From 1-14-2-50-31-20 sp965370315 (GTDB lineage Bacteria; Bacteroidota; Ignavibacteria; Ignavibacteriales; Melioribacteraceae): 37,355 nucleotides of DNA. Position 1 is the stretch's first letter, and each line of letters starts with the position of its first letter. The position numbers and the translations under genes are program-made. The DNA is taken from NCBI GenBank assembly GCA_965370315.1, contig CBDUTO010000031.1, forward strand, positions 1 through 37,355, given 5' to 3'. Positions 14,804 through 24,316 of this stretch are shown here, one piece after another. Below the pieces are notes generated by a model. That model saw only the letters and a list, made by a program, of their open reading frames with translations, had not been told where the DNA came from and made no database searches.

Positions 14804-17800
14804 TTATTCTTGAATTGCAGTTACACCCAATTCTTTTCTCATTTCTCGTCTTTTAATTAAGTAGTAAATAGCTGGATATACGGTAAGTTCCATAAGAAAA
14901 CTTGTGATAATTCCACCAACCATAGGCGCGGCTATTCTTTTCATTACATCGGAGCCAATTCCAGTTCCAAGAATAATTGGAAGTAAACCAAGCATGGTTG
15001 TCATTACGGTCATCATTTTTGGACGAATTCTTTTTACAGCTCCTTCAAAAATTGCTTCTCGTAAATCTTTAAATGATTTCAATAAACCTTTCTTTTTGAA
15101 CTTCTCGTAGGAGAGGTCTAAGTAAAGCAACATTATCACACCTGTTTCGGCATCAATACCTAGCAAGGCAATAATACCAACCCACACAGCTACGCTCATG
15201 TTAAATCCTGCAAGATATAAAAACCACATAGCACCAATTAATGAGAAGGGTAATGCAAGTAAAACTATACCAGTTTTAACCCATGATTTTGTATTTATGT
15301 ATAGGAGCAAAATAACAATCAATAAAGTAATTGGAATAACCATTGCTAGTTTCTCGCTAGATCGTTCCATGTATTCATATTGCCCACTCCAGATGAGTGA
15401 ATATCCATTTGGAACTTGAATCTCTTTTGCAATTATTTTTTTTGCGTTTTCAACATAGGTTCCAACATCAATATCTTTAATGTCAATGTAGACCCAGGCA
15501 TTAGGTCTTGCATTTTCAGACTTAATTACTGGCGGACCTTTTTTAATTTGAAGTTCAGTAAGTTCAGAAAGTAGCACATTACCACCACCACGTAAAGGTA
15601 CACGAACTCTTTTTAGGTCTTCAATGCTTTCGCGATAGTCTCTCTGATAGCGGAGATTAACTGAATAACGTTCTAGACCTTCAACAGTTTTAGTAATATT
15701 CATTCCACCAATTGCTGACATAATTACATCTTGTACATCATTTACTGTTAAACCATAACGTGCTATTGCAGTACGGTTAATTTCAAAATCGATGTAATTT
15801 CCACCAACTGAGCGTTCAGCATAAACTGAGCGGGTTCCTTTAATCTTTTTTGCCACTTGCTCAATTTCTTTACCAATCCTTTGCAGAACTTCCAAATCTG
15901 GACCACCAATTTTTATTCCCACTGGAGTTTTAATTCCAGTCGCTAGCATATCTATTCGCGTTTTAATTGGCATTGTCCAAGCATTTGTTAATCCTGGAAA
16001 TTGAATAGCTGCATTCATCTCTTCGATTAATGATTCTGGAGTTACACCAGGCCTCCATTCTTCTTTTGGTTTTAATTGTATTGTTGTTTCAATCATAGAG
16101 AGTGGGGCTGGATCTGTGGCAGTTTCAGCACGACCAATTTTTCCAAACACCGATTTTACTTCTGGAAATGTTTTAATTATTCTATCAGTTTGTTGTAATA
16201 GTTCTTTCGCTTTAGTGATAGAAACTCCAGGAAGCGTTGTTGGCATATAGAGCAGATCACCTTCGTAGAGAGGAGGCATAAACTCGGAACCAAGTTTTGA
16301 ATAAGGGTAATATGTAAGACCAATCATTACAGCAGCGACAAATATTACTGCCCATCTTTTATTCAACACAAAATCAACTATTGGATGATATATTTTTGCA
16401 AGAAATTTTGTAACTGGGTTGTTCTCTTCCGAACGCATTTTACCACGCACAAAAAACCCAAGAAGTACTGGAACTATAGTAATAGCAAGTATTGCAGCCA
16501 TTCCCATAGAGTACGTTTTTGTAAATGCTAGTGGTTTAAATAGTCTACCTTCCTGTTGCTCTAATGTAAACACTGGTAAAAATGAGACAGTAATTACAAG
16601 TAAAGAATAAAATATTGATGGACCAACCTCTTTTGCTGACGCAAGTATTAACTCCCAATGAGGGCGTTGTTTTTCTTTTGGCAGAGTCTGCTCGTTTGCT
16701 AAGTGGGTGTGCGAATTTTCCACCATAATAATCGCGGCATCCACCATTGCCCCTATTGCTATAGCAATCCCTCCAAGTGACATAATATTTGCATTAATTC
16801 CTTGGTAATACATTACGATGTAGGCACCAAGTACAGCTGTTGGAAGTGTTATTATTGCAACCATTGAACTTCTTACGTGCATCAAAAATATTATAATTAT
16901 AATTGAAACAATAAGAGTCTCTTCAATTAATGTCCATGTTAAGTTATCGATAGCAGAATTAATAAGAGTTGATCGATCATACGCTGTAATAATTTCAACA
17001 TCATCAGGAAGTGAAGATTTTAGTTCTTCCAACCTTTCCTTAGCTCTGTTAATTACATCAAGGGCGTTTTCCCCGTAGCGCATTACAATTATTCCACCGA
17101 CAGTCTCACCTTCTCCATTCCATTCTGCAACACCACGGCGCAGTTCAGGTCCAATATCAATAGTTGCTACATTTTCTAAATAAATTGGAGTTCCAGTATC
17201 TGAGTTGTAACCAATTGCAATGGTTTTCAAATCCTCTTTGCTCTTGATATAACCAAGCCCTCGTACCATAAATTCCATTTCACTAATTTCAAGTAACCTA
17301 CCACCGACATCATTATTACTCTCTTTTATTGCCATTTTCACTTTACTTAATGGAATGCCAAAAGAAGCTAATTTATTTGGATCAACGTTTACTTGATATT
17401 GTTTTACATGACCACCAATGCTTGCAACTTCAGAAACACCAGGAAGTGCAGAAAGTTCGTAACGCAAAAACCAATCTTGAATTGAGCGTAATTCTTGCAA
17501 ATCTCTTTTGTCAGATTGCAAAACATATTGGTAAACCCATCCGAGTCCTGTAGCATCAGGACCAAGCGTTGGAGAAACTCCTTCAGGCAGATCTTTTTGA
17601 AGTGAACTTAAATATTCAAGTACACGGCTTCGTGCCCAGTAAATATCTGTGCCATCTTCAAATATTATATAGACCATTGAAAAACCGAAGAAAGAATATC
17701 CTCGCACTGTTTGTGCAAAGGGGACAGAAAGCATCTTTGTAGTCATCGGATATGTAACTTGTTCTTCTACAAGTTGAGGACCCTGTCCTGAATAATCTGT

Positions 17801-17980
17801 ATAAATTATTACCTGCACATCACTCAAATCGGGTTGTGCATCAAGTGGAATGTTTTTGAGTGAATATAAACCACCAGCAACCAGGGCAAGTGTTAGAATA
17901 ATTACCATAAACTTATTATTTATAGACCATTCAATTACCTTGGCAATTAATCCATCTTTTTGATCATCTGTTGTAACCAT
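14804..17980 (-). CDS. cusA: CusA/CzcA-type heavy-metal RND efflux pump
   Basis: 1058 residues, the usual length of the HME-RND family, with twelve predicted membrane helices and two large periplasmic loops. Recognisable segments are the N-terminus up to NIPLDAQPDLSDVQVIIYTD, GINANIMSLGGIAIAIGAMVDAAIIMVENSH in the TM4 proton-relay region, and AWTMPIKTRIDMLATGIKTP in the metal-binding cleft. It would export Cu(I) or Ag(I) from periplasm or cytoplasm using the proton gradient, in a complex with the adaptor and outer-membrane channel encoded just upstream. A GGAG site precedes the start, 82 bases after the cusB stop. By eye, only the IDM methionine of the three export methionines described in E. 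coli CusA is kept; the position in ARYGLTVNDVQ and the one in KAKELLQQTDR are leucine. Copper specificity is therefore likely but not certain. Confidence 0.93.
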   Translation of the reverse strand: MVTTDDQKDGLIAKVIEWSINNKFMVIILTLALVAGGLYSLKNIPLDAQPDLSDVQVIIYTDYSGQGPQLVEEQVTYPMTTKMLSVPFAQTVRGYSFFGFSMVYIIFEDGTDIYWARSRVLEYLSSLQKDLPEGVSPTLGPDATGLGWVYQYVLQSDKRDLQELRSIQDWFLRYELSALPGVSEVASIGGHVKQYQVNVDPNKLASFGIPLSKVKMAIKESNNDVGGRLLEISEMEFMVRGLGYIKSKEDLKTIAIGYNSDTGTPIYLENVATIDIGPELRRGVAEWNGEGETVGGIIVMRYGENALDVINRAKERLEELKSSLPDDVEIITAYDRSTLINSAIDNLTWTLIEETLIVSIIIIIFLMHVRSSMVAIITLPTAVLGAYIVMYYQGINANIMSLGGIAIAIGAMVDAAIIMVENSHTHLANEQTLPKEKQRPHWELILASAKEVGPSIFYSLLVITVSFLPVFTLEQQEGRLFKPLAFTKTYSMGMAAILAITIVPVLLGFFVRGKMRSEENNPVTKFLAKIYHPIVDFVLNKRWAVIFVAAVMIGLTYYPYSKLGSEFMPPLYEGDLLYMPTTLPGVSITKAKELLQQTDRIIKTFPEVKSVFGKIGRAETATDPAPLSMIETTIQLKPKEEWRPGVTPESLIEEMNAAIQFPGLTNAWTMPIKTRIDMLATGIKTPVGIKIGGPDLEVLQRIGKEIEQVAKKIKGTRSVYAERSVGGNYIDFEINRTAIARYGLTVNDVQDVIMSAIGGMNITKTVEGLERYSVNLRYQRDYRESIEDLKRVRVPLRGGGNVLLSELTELQIKKGPPVIKSENARPNAWVYIDIKDIDVGTYVENAKKIIAKEIQVPNGYSLIWSGQYEYMERSSEKLAMVIPITLLIVILLLYINTKSWVKTGIVLLALPFSLIGAMWFLYLAGFNMSVAVWVGIIALLGIDAETGVIMLLYLDLSYEKFKKKGLLKSFKDLREAIFEGAVKRIRPKMMTVMTTMLGLLPIILGTGIGSDVMKRIAAPMVGGIITSFLMELTVYPAIYYLIKRREMRKELGVTAIQE

Positions 17981-18062
17981 TTTAATTCTCCAAAATTATC
18001 ATTTGCTAATTTTTTTCTTGTCCATATGTTTTCACATTTGTGGGACAAAGAATTCACAAAGA

Positions 18063-19751
18063 TTATTTATATTCAAAACCATTCATTTTTAAATTCATTT
18101 TTGCTTCTTCAATCGTAACTTCTTTCAAAAACATTCCACATACTGGGCATCTACCATCTTCATCTGAAATCACATTCCAATCCATGGGGTCTTGGAATAC
18201 TTTCCCATCACCATTTTTATCTATTGAGGCTACATCAATTATTCCTTTGTGTACTATTGAGATTTCATGGTTGTATTCTTCTGCAACATCTTCTTCTTTT
18301 TTCTCTGATTCCATATTAGTCATGTTATTAGAATCGTCTTTATTCATATTTTGCATCTCTTCTTCAGTCATTTCTTTTTTTTGAGCTTTCTCAGCTTTAT
18401 CTGAAGTAAATAATTTTACCGCAGAACGGAGACTACTTTCTGAATCAATCATAAATTGACCAGAACTTACAATTGCATCGTTTACTTTTAAGCCAGTTAA
18501 TACTTGGTAAAAACCATCTGCATACAATCCAAGTGTTACTTCAACTGGTTTGAACTTACCATTGCCAAGTGAAAGGATAACAATATTTCTTTTCCCACTT
18601 CGCAGTACTGCCGTTTCAGGTATTGTTGGAACTTCACCAAGTTCTTTCCCTTTTAGTATTACGTTACCAAACATTGATGGTTTTAATTTATCGTTTCTAT
18701 TATTAATATCAATCCTTACAGTGACTGTACGTGTTTTAGGGTTAACTGTTGGATAGATAAACGTAACATTACCATTATACGTTTTATTTGGATTGTAACT
18801 AAAGGTTATCTCTGACTTTGAACCAACGCTTATTTTTCCAAGCTCACTTTCATAAATGTCAGCCTTTAACCAGAGGTTTGAGAGGTCCGCAATTTTAATT
18901 ATTTCTTTGCCTGCTTTAATCATTTCACCTTCAAGCACATTTTTAGAAAGTACTGTCCCATTAAAAGGAGCATAAAGAGTCATATATTTATTAACCTTTT
19001 TTGAATTAATTATTTTCTCTATATCAGCATCACTTATATCAAAGAGTTCCAATTTCCTTTTAGCATTTTCAATCATTCTACTCTTTGAGGATCCGCTAAA
19101 TGATACATCATAGTTAACAGCAGTTAGCAATTCTTGCTGTGCAGCAACAAGCTTGGGCGAATAGATATCGACTAACTTTTGACCCTTGCGTACTTTTTGT
19201 CCAGTATAGTTAACGTAAAGCTTTTCTATCCAGCCATCGAACTTAGTAGTTAGGGCAAACTCTTTACGTTCATCAGTTTCAAGGATTCCATTTGTATAAA
19301 TTGTGGAAGATAGATTTTGACTCTTCACAAATTCCATTTTAACATTCATACTCTGAAGTACAGAACCATCAACAGTAACAACACCAGAAGCTCCACCTTC
19401 GTCTTCATAAACTGGAACTAGATCCATTCCCATTTGTGATTTACCAGATTCATCATAAATTTCGTTAGGATTCATTGGTGCACGCCAGTATATAATTTTT
19501 CTATCTTTTGGATCTATTGGTTTGGAATTATTAGAACTTCTGATAGGTGTTAAATTCATTCCGCAAATTGGGCATGTGCTAGGTTCACTTTCAATTATAT
19601 TTGGATGCATACCACATGAATAAAGGCTTTCCTCTTTTTCGTGATCTTGGGAATCTGTAGAAACTCCTGTTGTCATCAACGAATATCCTCCTACTCCAAT
19701 AATTATACCCACAATAAGTATAACTATGTAGATTGCTATTTTGCTTTTCAT
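18063..19751 (-). CDS. cusB: CusB-type periplasmic adaptor with HMBD modules
   Basis: 562 residues, longer than the roughly 400 of E. coli CusB because of metal-binding modules at both ends. An N-terminal membrane anchor (about 5-25) is followed by a canonical HMBD (YSCGMHPNIIESEPSTCPIC, then GMNL) and a second degenerate one (IYWRAPMNPNEIYDESGKSQ, then MGMDL). The membrane-fusion core comes next, with lipoyl and hairpin parts (RKGQKLVDIYSPKLVAAQQE) and beta-barrel parts. A Met/Glu/Lys-rich linker leads to a C-terminal HMBD-like unit with DKNGDGKVFQDPMDW and GRCPVCGMFLKEV, in which the first Cys is replaced by Asp. It bridges the RND pump and the outer-membrane channel and may hand over metal. 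Its ATG overlaps the channel gene stop by four bases, and a GGAG lies inside the end of that gene. Confidence 0.93.
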   Translation of the reverse strand: MKSKIAIYIVILIVGIIIGVGGYSLMTTGVSTDSQDHEKEESLYSCGMHPNIIESEPSTCPICGMNLTPIRSSNNSKPIDPKDRKIIYWRAPMNPNEIYDESGKSQMGMDLVPVYEDEGGASGVVTVDGSVLQSMNVKMEFVKSQNLSSTIYTNGILETDERKEFALTTKFDGWIEKLYVNYTGQKVRKGQKLVDIYSPKLVAAQQELLTAVNYDVSFSGSSKSRMIENAKRKLELFDISDADIEKIINSKKVNKYMTLYAPFNGTVLSKNVLEGEMIKAGKEIIKIADLSNLWLKADIYESELGKISVGSKSEITFSYNPNKTYNGNVTFIYPTVNPKTRTVTVRIDINNRNDKLKPSMFGNVILKGKELGEVPTIPETAVLRSGKRNIVILSLGNGKFKPVEVTLGLYADGFYQVLTGLKVNDAIVSSGQFMIDSESSLRSAVKLFTSDKAEKAQKKEMTEEEMQNMNKDDSNNMTNMESEKKEEDVAEEYNHEISIVHKGIIDVASIDKNGDGKVFQDPMDWNVISDEDGRCPVCGMFLKEVTIEEAKMNLKMNGFEYK

Positions 19752-21049
19752 CTTAATTCTCCATTATCTTTTTCATTGCTTTCATTAATTTTTGTCCCCA
19801 CTAAAAATTCGAGTGAGACAATATTTTTTGAATATTCAGTTCGTATTTTCAATAGGTCTGTTTTAATTTTAAGAATATCATTTTCAGCATTTATTACGTT
19901 TACAAAATCAATTCTTCCAACTTGATAATCTGCCAAAGAAGCTTGAAGAGAATGCTCAGCTTGCAGTAGCAATGTTTTAGATATCAACTTGTCACGTTTT
20001 TGCAATTCATGCAGTTTGGCAACAATCTTTCCAAAAGATTGAGTTAAGGTTTGAACAGACGATTGATATTGTTCTTTATATAAAGTTTGTAAATACTGTG
20101 CTTCTTTAATCTGTGAAGTATATTTACCGCCATATCCTAACGGAAGGGAAATACCAACAACAACTGTTAAGAAATTATTCCAGTTTTGTCCTGAAGCAAA
20201 TGAATATTCACGCTGTGTGTACTGTACCCCAATTTGGAAATTTGGAAAGAAAGAGTACTCGGCATAATTCTCAATTAATTTAGACTTTTGCTCCGAAAGT
20301 TTGATCCCTTTTAAAAATGGACGATATTCGTTAGCACTCTTTATTAAAGCAGTTGATGAATATTTGCTTTCTCGAACTGGTAAAATAATATCAGTTTTAA
20401 TTTCAGAATTTGTATCTCTAAATAGATATGAATTCAGCTCGGCTATAATTCCATTCTCTTTTCCAAGCAATGCTTCAATTCTATCTTCTACTCTAGTAAT
20501 TTGAACTTCAACTTGAATAATGTTTTGAAGACTTGTTTCAGAAACTTCATATTTGCTCTTTACAACTTCTGAAATTTGTTCTAATAATTTTTCACTCTCT
20601 TTTGCTAATACTTTTTCTTCCCGTACTAATTGAAGATCATAGTAGAAATTTGAAACATTTTTTCTAATTTCGTTTTTGTAATCTTCAATCTCTTCCTTAA
20701 CAATTAAAGTATCCATTGCTAGTACATCCGATTTGGCACCTAAACCACCTGGGAATGGAAAAGCTTGTGTTATACCAATTGTTTTTCCCGTCATTGGCTC
20801 TTGTGTAAATGAAAATGAATTGGTTGGCATATTTACTAGACCAAGTGTAAGCATCGGATCAGGTAAATTTGTACCTTGTTCAATCTTGGAGCTTGCAACG
20901 GCCATTTTAGATTTCAATAATCTAACTTTTGGGCTTACTCGAATTGCGTGATTAATTAAGCCATCTAATCTCTCACTCTTTTGCTGAGCTGGTACATTAA
21001 TAAATAATGTAATTAATAGTAGACCTAACAGAACTGTTTTCGAGTTCAT
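19748..21049 (-). CDS. cusC: TolC/CusC-family outer-membrane efflux channel
   Basis: 433 residues from the ATG at 21049. The frame extends further upstream, but a GAGGAG site just before this ATG and the signal peptide MNSKTVLLGLLLITLFINVPAQ decide the start. Two outer-membrane efflux protein repeats of long helices follow (for example LVREEKVLAKESEKLLEQIS and the C-terminal QASLADYQVGRIDFVNVINA). The G-x-x-F-P-F-P-G-G-L-type segment ITQAFPFPGGLGAKSDVLAM is typical of heavy-metal TolC proteins. It forms the outer-membrane exit duct of the tripartite pump. It overlaps cusB by four bases (ATGA), so the order cusC-cusB-cusA forms one operon. Confidence 0.92.
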   Translation of the reverse strand: MNSKTVLLGLLLITLFINVPAQQKSERLDGLINHAIRVSPKVRLLKSKMAVASSKIEQGTNLPDPMLTLGLVNMPTNSFSFTQEPMTGKTIGITQAFPFPGGLGAKSDVLAMDTLIVKEEIEDYKNEIRKNVSNFYYDLQLVREEKVLAKESEKLLEQISEVVKSKYEVSETSLQNIIQVEVQITRVEDRIEALLGKENGIIAELNSYLFRDTNSEIKTDIILPVRESKYSSTALIKSANEYRPFLKGIKLSEQKSKLIENYAEYSFFPNFQIGVQYTQREYSFASGQNWNNFLTVVVGISLPLGYGGKYTSQIKEAQYLQTLYKEQYQSSVQTLTQSFGKIVAKLHELQKRDKLISKTLLLQAEHSLQASLADYQVGRIDFVNVINAENDILKIKTDLLKIRTEYSKNIVSLEFLVGTKINESNEKDNGELR

Positions 21050-21173
21050 ATTCTCCTCGGTTAAAATTTTATATTTAATATGAGTTTGTATTTGGTGAAC
21101 TACATATGTAGAATATATATAGTTCACCTGGCAATTACAGTTTACTGCAATCGAGTAGAAAGGGGATAATTAT

Positions 21174-21629
21174 TTAAATTAAAAATGAAGCGTTAGTAAG
21201 ATAAATTGGGGGCTCATTTCTATGAGAGCGGTCTTGAATAAAGTCAAAGAATTCAATGCTTGAATCATCTTCATCAAAATTGATTAAGGTAATTTGAATA
21301 AATTCAATTTTATTGTCGATTGTTTTTGGAATTATATAAACATTATTAACTATTGTTTGAGGAACAAGAGCACAATTCATATCAGAAAATTCCATGCCAG
21401 ATTCTGATGAAGCTATGGTTGAATTCATATCCATCGTATCACAGCAACTCATTTCCATAGGAATATTTTCTTCAGAACTACATTCATGAATTACTGAACT
21501 AATTTCACAGACACCATTACATTCTTCTTGTGGAAATGCATTCAATAAGGGGGTAACAAAAAAGTTTAACACTAATAAGACTGCTGTCAGCTTTTTCCAT
21601 TTTTGCGATATGTAAATTTGGGTTTTCAT
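21174..21629 (-). CDS. Small secreted CC-containing protein, HYC_CC_PP-like
   Basis: 151 residues with an N-terminal signal or anchor (about 12-31). Cysteines fall at 37, 41, 50, a CC pair at 62-63 (MEMSCCDTMDM) and 86; the C-terminal part ends RNEPPIYLTNASFLI. The CC pair inside a Met-rich stretch and the C-terminal PPIYL are typical of the HYC_CC_PP family from Bacteroidota efflux clusters. It lies between copA and the cusCBA genes in the same direction. Function is not established; a periplasmic Cu(I)-binding role is suggested by the Met/Cys content and context. No ribosome site is visible at the ATG. A weaker relative lies at 4540-5031, beside the TonB receptor. Confidence 0.7.
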   Translation of the reverse strand: MKTQIYISQKWKKLTAVLLVLNFFVTPLLNAFPQEECNGVCEISSVIHECSSEENIPMEMSCCDTMDMNSTIASSESGMEFSDMNCALVPQTIVNNVYIIPKTIDNKIEFIQITLINFDEDDSSIEFFDFIQDRSHRNEPPIYLTNASFLI

Positions 21630-21743
21630 TATTAATTAAAAATTCTGTCTAAAGTTAAAGCACCAAAGTTAAACGGTGTTATACAATTATATTTATATGT
21701 TGCACAATTTTAAGACAAGAAATTTCTGAATTCCCACAATAAA

Positions 21744-23969
21744 TTATCTTTTTGTCCGTTTTAGTCTTAATGAATTGCTTATTACCGAGACGGAACTGAG
21801 TGACATAGCTAAAGCTCCAATCATCGGATTAAGGAAACCCAATGCTGCAAAGGGTATTCCAATTATATTATAAACGAATGCCCAGAAAAGATTTTGTTTA
21901 ATTGTTCGAATTGTTTTCTTAGAAAGATTAATTGCTGCAACAACACCATTTAAATTTCCATTAATAAGTGTAATATCGGATGACTCAATTGCTATATCAG
22001 TTCCTGTACCTATTGCGATTCCTAAATCAGCAGTAACTAATGCTGGTGAATCATTAATGCCATCCCCGACCATTGCAACTTTATGACCTAACTTTTGAAG
22101 CTCTTTCACTTTTTCTGCCTTCTGATTGGGAAGTACATCTGCAAATATATTTTTGATTCCAACTCGCCTCGCAATTGCGTTCGCCGTATTCTCATTATCG
22201 CCTGTTAGCATAAATACATTTAATCCTGAGTTTTGCATTTTCTCAATTGCTTCTTTGGAACTACTCTTAATTGGATCTTCAATTGCCAACATACCTGTCA
22301 ATTTATTATTAACAGCACAAAAAAGAACTGTTTTACCCAACGAACTAAGTTGCTCGAATTTATCGGTGACAATACTGAGATTAACCGAATATTGGATCAT
22401 TAACTTTTCATTTCCTAAGACAATTGTATCATCATTAATTATCGCAGTAATTCCTAAACCAGAGTGACTTTGAAAAGATATAACTTCAAAAAGATTAGTG
22501 TCTAATTTTTCACCTAGTTCGACTACAGCAGATGCAATAGGGTGTTCACTTTTCTTTTCTAGCGATGCTGCAAGGATAATTAATCTTTCCTGGGAAATAC
22601 CAATTGGAATAATGTCTGTAACAGATGGAGTTCCCTCTGTTATGGTGCCAGTTTTGTCTAATATAATTGTATCAATTTTATGAGCCATTTCTAGACTTTC
22701 GCCATTTTTAATTAAGATACCATGTTGTGCACCCAAACCGGTTCCGACCATTATTGCAGTTGGGGTTGCGAGACCTAAGGCACAAGGACAAGCGATAATT
22801 AAAACTGCAACAAAATTAATTAATGCAATATTAAAATTATTAGACTCTGCGTAAAGCATCCAAGCAATAAATGTAACAAGTGAAATTAAAATTACAGTAG
22901 GTACAAAGATTGAAGAAACCTTATCTGCAAGTTGTTGGATGGGAGCTTTGGAACCTTGTGCCTCCTCAACCAATTTGATAATTTGACCTAGAACTGAAGT
23001 ATCTCCAAGTGCAGTAATCTCAAAATTGAACGTGCCATTTTTGTTTATTGTTCCACCAATTACCTTAGCTCCGATATTCTTTTCCACAGGAACACTTTCA
23101 CCAGTTAACATAGATTCATCTACAATTGAAGACCCTGCAATTATAGTTCCATCAGCTGGAATTTTTTCACCAGGTTTAATTATAACTATACTACCAATAT
23201 TCAGTAATTCTAGATTTACTCTTTTTTCATCATCATTCTCAAGAATTGTCGCCTCCTTCGGCTTCAACTCTAATAGTTTCTTAATGGCTCCACCAGTTTT
23301 ATTTTTCGCACGTGTTTCTAGAAGTTTGCCCATAGTAATGAGAACAATAATTACCGCAGCTGTTTCAAAATAAACGTGAGGAATTTTATCACTAACCTTC
23401 ATCCAATCTGGAAAAAGAGTAGCAATAACGCTGTAGAAGTAGGCAGCTCCAGTTCCAATAGCAACAAGCGAATTCATTTCAAATGAGAAGTGTTTAAGAT
23501 TAGACCAGAAAATTTTGTAAAATCTTTTACCAGAAATAAAAATTATTGGCGTTGTTAGGATTAGCAATATTTTATTTATGTAATCAACATCTAAGGGCAA
23601 TACAGAAATGAACCATTCAAACTCGCGAGACATACTGATTAAGAAAATTGGGAGGGTTAGTATAACGGAAAACAAAAAATCCTTTTTTAATTTATCGTAA
23701 TACTCATTCCTTAACTTGTCATCTTTTTTATCAAACTTTTCTGATTTCAGCTCTTCGGTATGAAGTTTATATCCATATTTTTCAATTGCTTGTTTTGCAC
23801 TGTCGAGACTTAGTTTCTCATCAATTTCAAATGTAACTTTTTCATTTGCTAAATTTACTGCAACGTTATCAATACCATCTATTTTATTCAGTGCTTTTTC
23901 AACACGTGTCACACAACTTGCGCAAGTCATACCTTCAACTGGGAGATTATATTTTATAATTGTTTCCAT
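21744..23969 (-). CDS. copA: Cu(I)-exporting P1B-type ATPase
   Basis: 741 residues. One N-terminal HMA domain (GMTCASC, Cys16 and Cys19) is followed by eight expected membrane helices. Key motifs are the intramembrane CPC site (Cys394-Pro-Cys396, in IIACPCALGLATPTAIMVGT), the actuator motif MLTGESVPVEK, the phosphorylation site DKTGT (Asp438), the P1B-specific SEHPIASAV, and the hinge VGDGINDSPA. CPC plus a single HMA domain place it in the Cu(I)/Ag(I) subgroup (P1B-1). It pumps Cu(I) from cytoplasm to periplasm, where the Cus system can remove it. The CopZ-like gene ends 21 bases before it, so the two are cotranscribed. No clear ribosome site precedes the ATG. Confidence 0.95.
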   Translation of the reverse strand: METIIKYNLPVEGMTCASCVTRVEKALNKIDGIDNVAVNLANEKVTFEIDEKLSLDSAKQAIEKYGYKLHTEELKSEKFDKKDDKLRNEYYDKLKKDFLFSVILTLPIFLISMSREFEWFISVLPLDVDYINKILLILTTPIIFISGKRFYKIFWSNLKHFSFEMNSLVAIGTGAAYFYSVIATLFPDWMKVSDKIPHVYFETAAVIIVLITMGKLLETRAKNKTGGAIKKLLELKPKEATILENDDEKRVNLELLNIGSIVIIKPGEKIPADGTIIAGSSIVDESMLTGESVPVEKNIGAKVIGGTINKNGTFNFEITALGDTSVLGQIIKLVEEAQGSKAPIQQLADKVSSIFVPTVILISLVTFIAWMLYAESNNFNIALINFVAVLIIACPCALGLATPTAIMVGTGLGAQHGILIKNGESLEMAHKIDTIILDKTGTITEGTPSVTDIIPIGISQERLIILAASLEKKSEHPIASAVVELGEKLDTNLFEVISFQSHSGLGITAIINDDTIVLGNEKLMIQYSVNLSIVTDKFEQLSSLGKTVLFCAVNNKLTGMLAIEDPIKSSSKEAIEKMQNSGLNVFMLTGDNENTANAIARRVGIKNIFADVLPNQKAEKVKELQKLGHKVAMVGDGINDSPALVTADLGIAIGTGTDIAIESSDITLINGNLNGVVAAINLSKKTIRTIKQNLFWAFVYNIIGIPFAALGFLNPMIGALAMSLSSVSVISNSLRLKRTKR

Positions 23970-23989
23970 CGATTTATACTGCTAGAGAT

Positions 23990-24181
23990 TTAAATTACTT
24001 TGTATCCAGCTTCTGAAATTGCAGAAATAATTTTAGCTTCATCTTCCGAAGTAGTGAACTTAACTTTTGCAGAGCCAATTTCTACTTCGTAATTTTTGAA
24101 ATTTGCATCTTGTAATTCAATTTCAACAGATTTCACACAGTGGGGACAAGTCATTCCATCTATAGTAAAAGTTTTTTCCAT
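23990..24181 (-). CDS. copZ: CopZ-like copper chaperone (HMA domain)
   Basis: 63 residues forming a single heavy-metal-associated domain: MEKTFTIDGMTCPHC (Cys12, Cys15), then an alpha-helix and a closing strand AISEAGYKVI. No signal peptide, so cytoplasmic. It would bind Cu(I) and deliver it to the copA product encoded immediately downstream. The length and fold match stand-alone CopZ-type chaperones. Confidence 0.9.
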   Translation of the reverse strand: MEKTFTIDGMTCPHCVKSVEIELQDANFKNYEVEIGSAKVKFTTSEDEAKIISAISEAGYKVI

Positions 24182-24316
24182 TCCTATATACCTTAAAATT
24201 TGATAACTAAAAATAACTTTTCAGAAGTTATTTGCTTTATAGAATTTTAGAAATATGTTATAAGATTATAGTATGTAGTTTTAGTCGGATTTCAAACATG
24301 TCATGAATGAAAGTTA

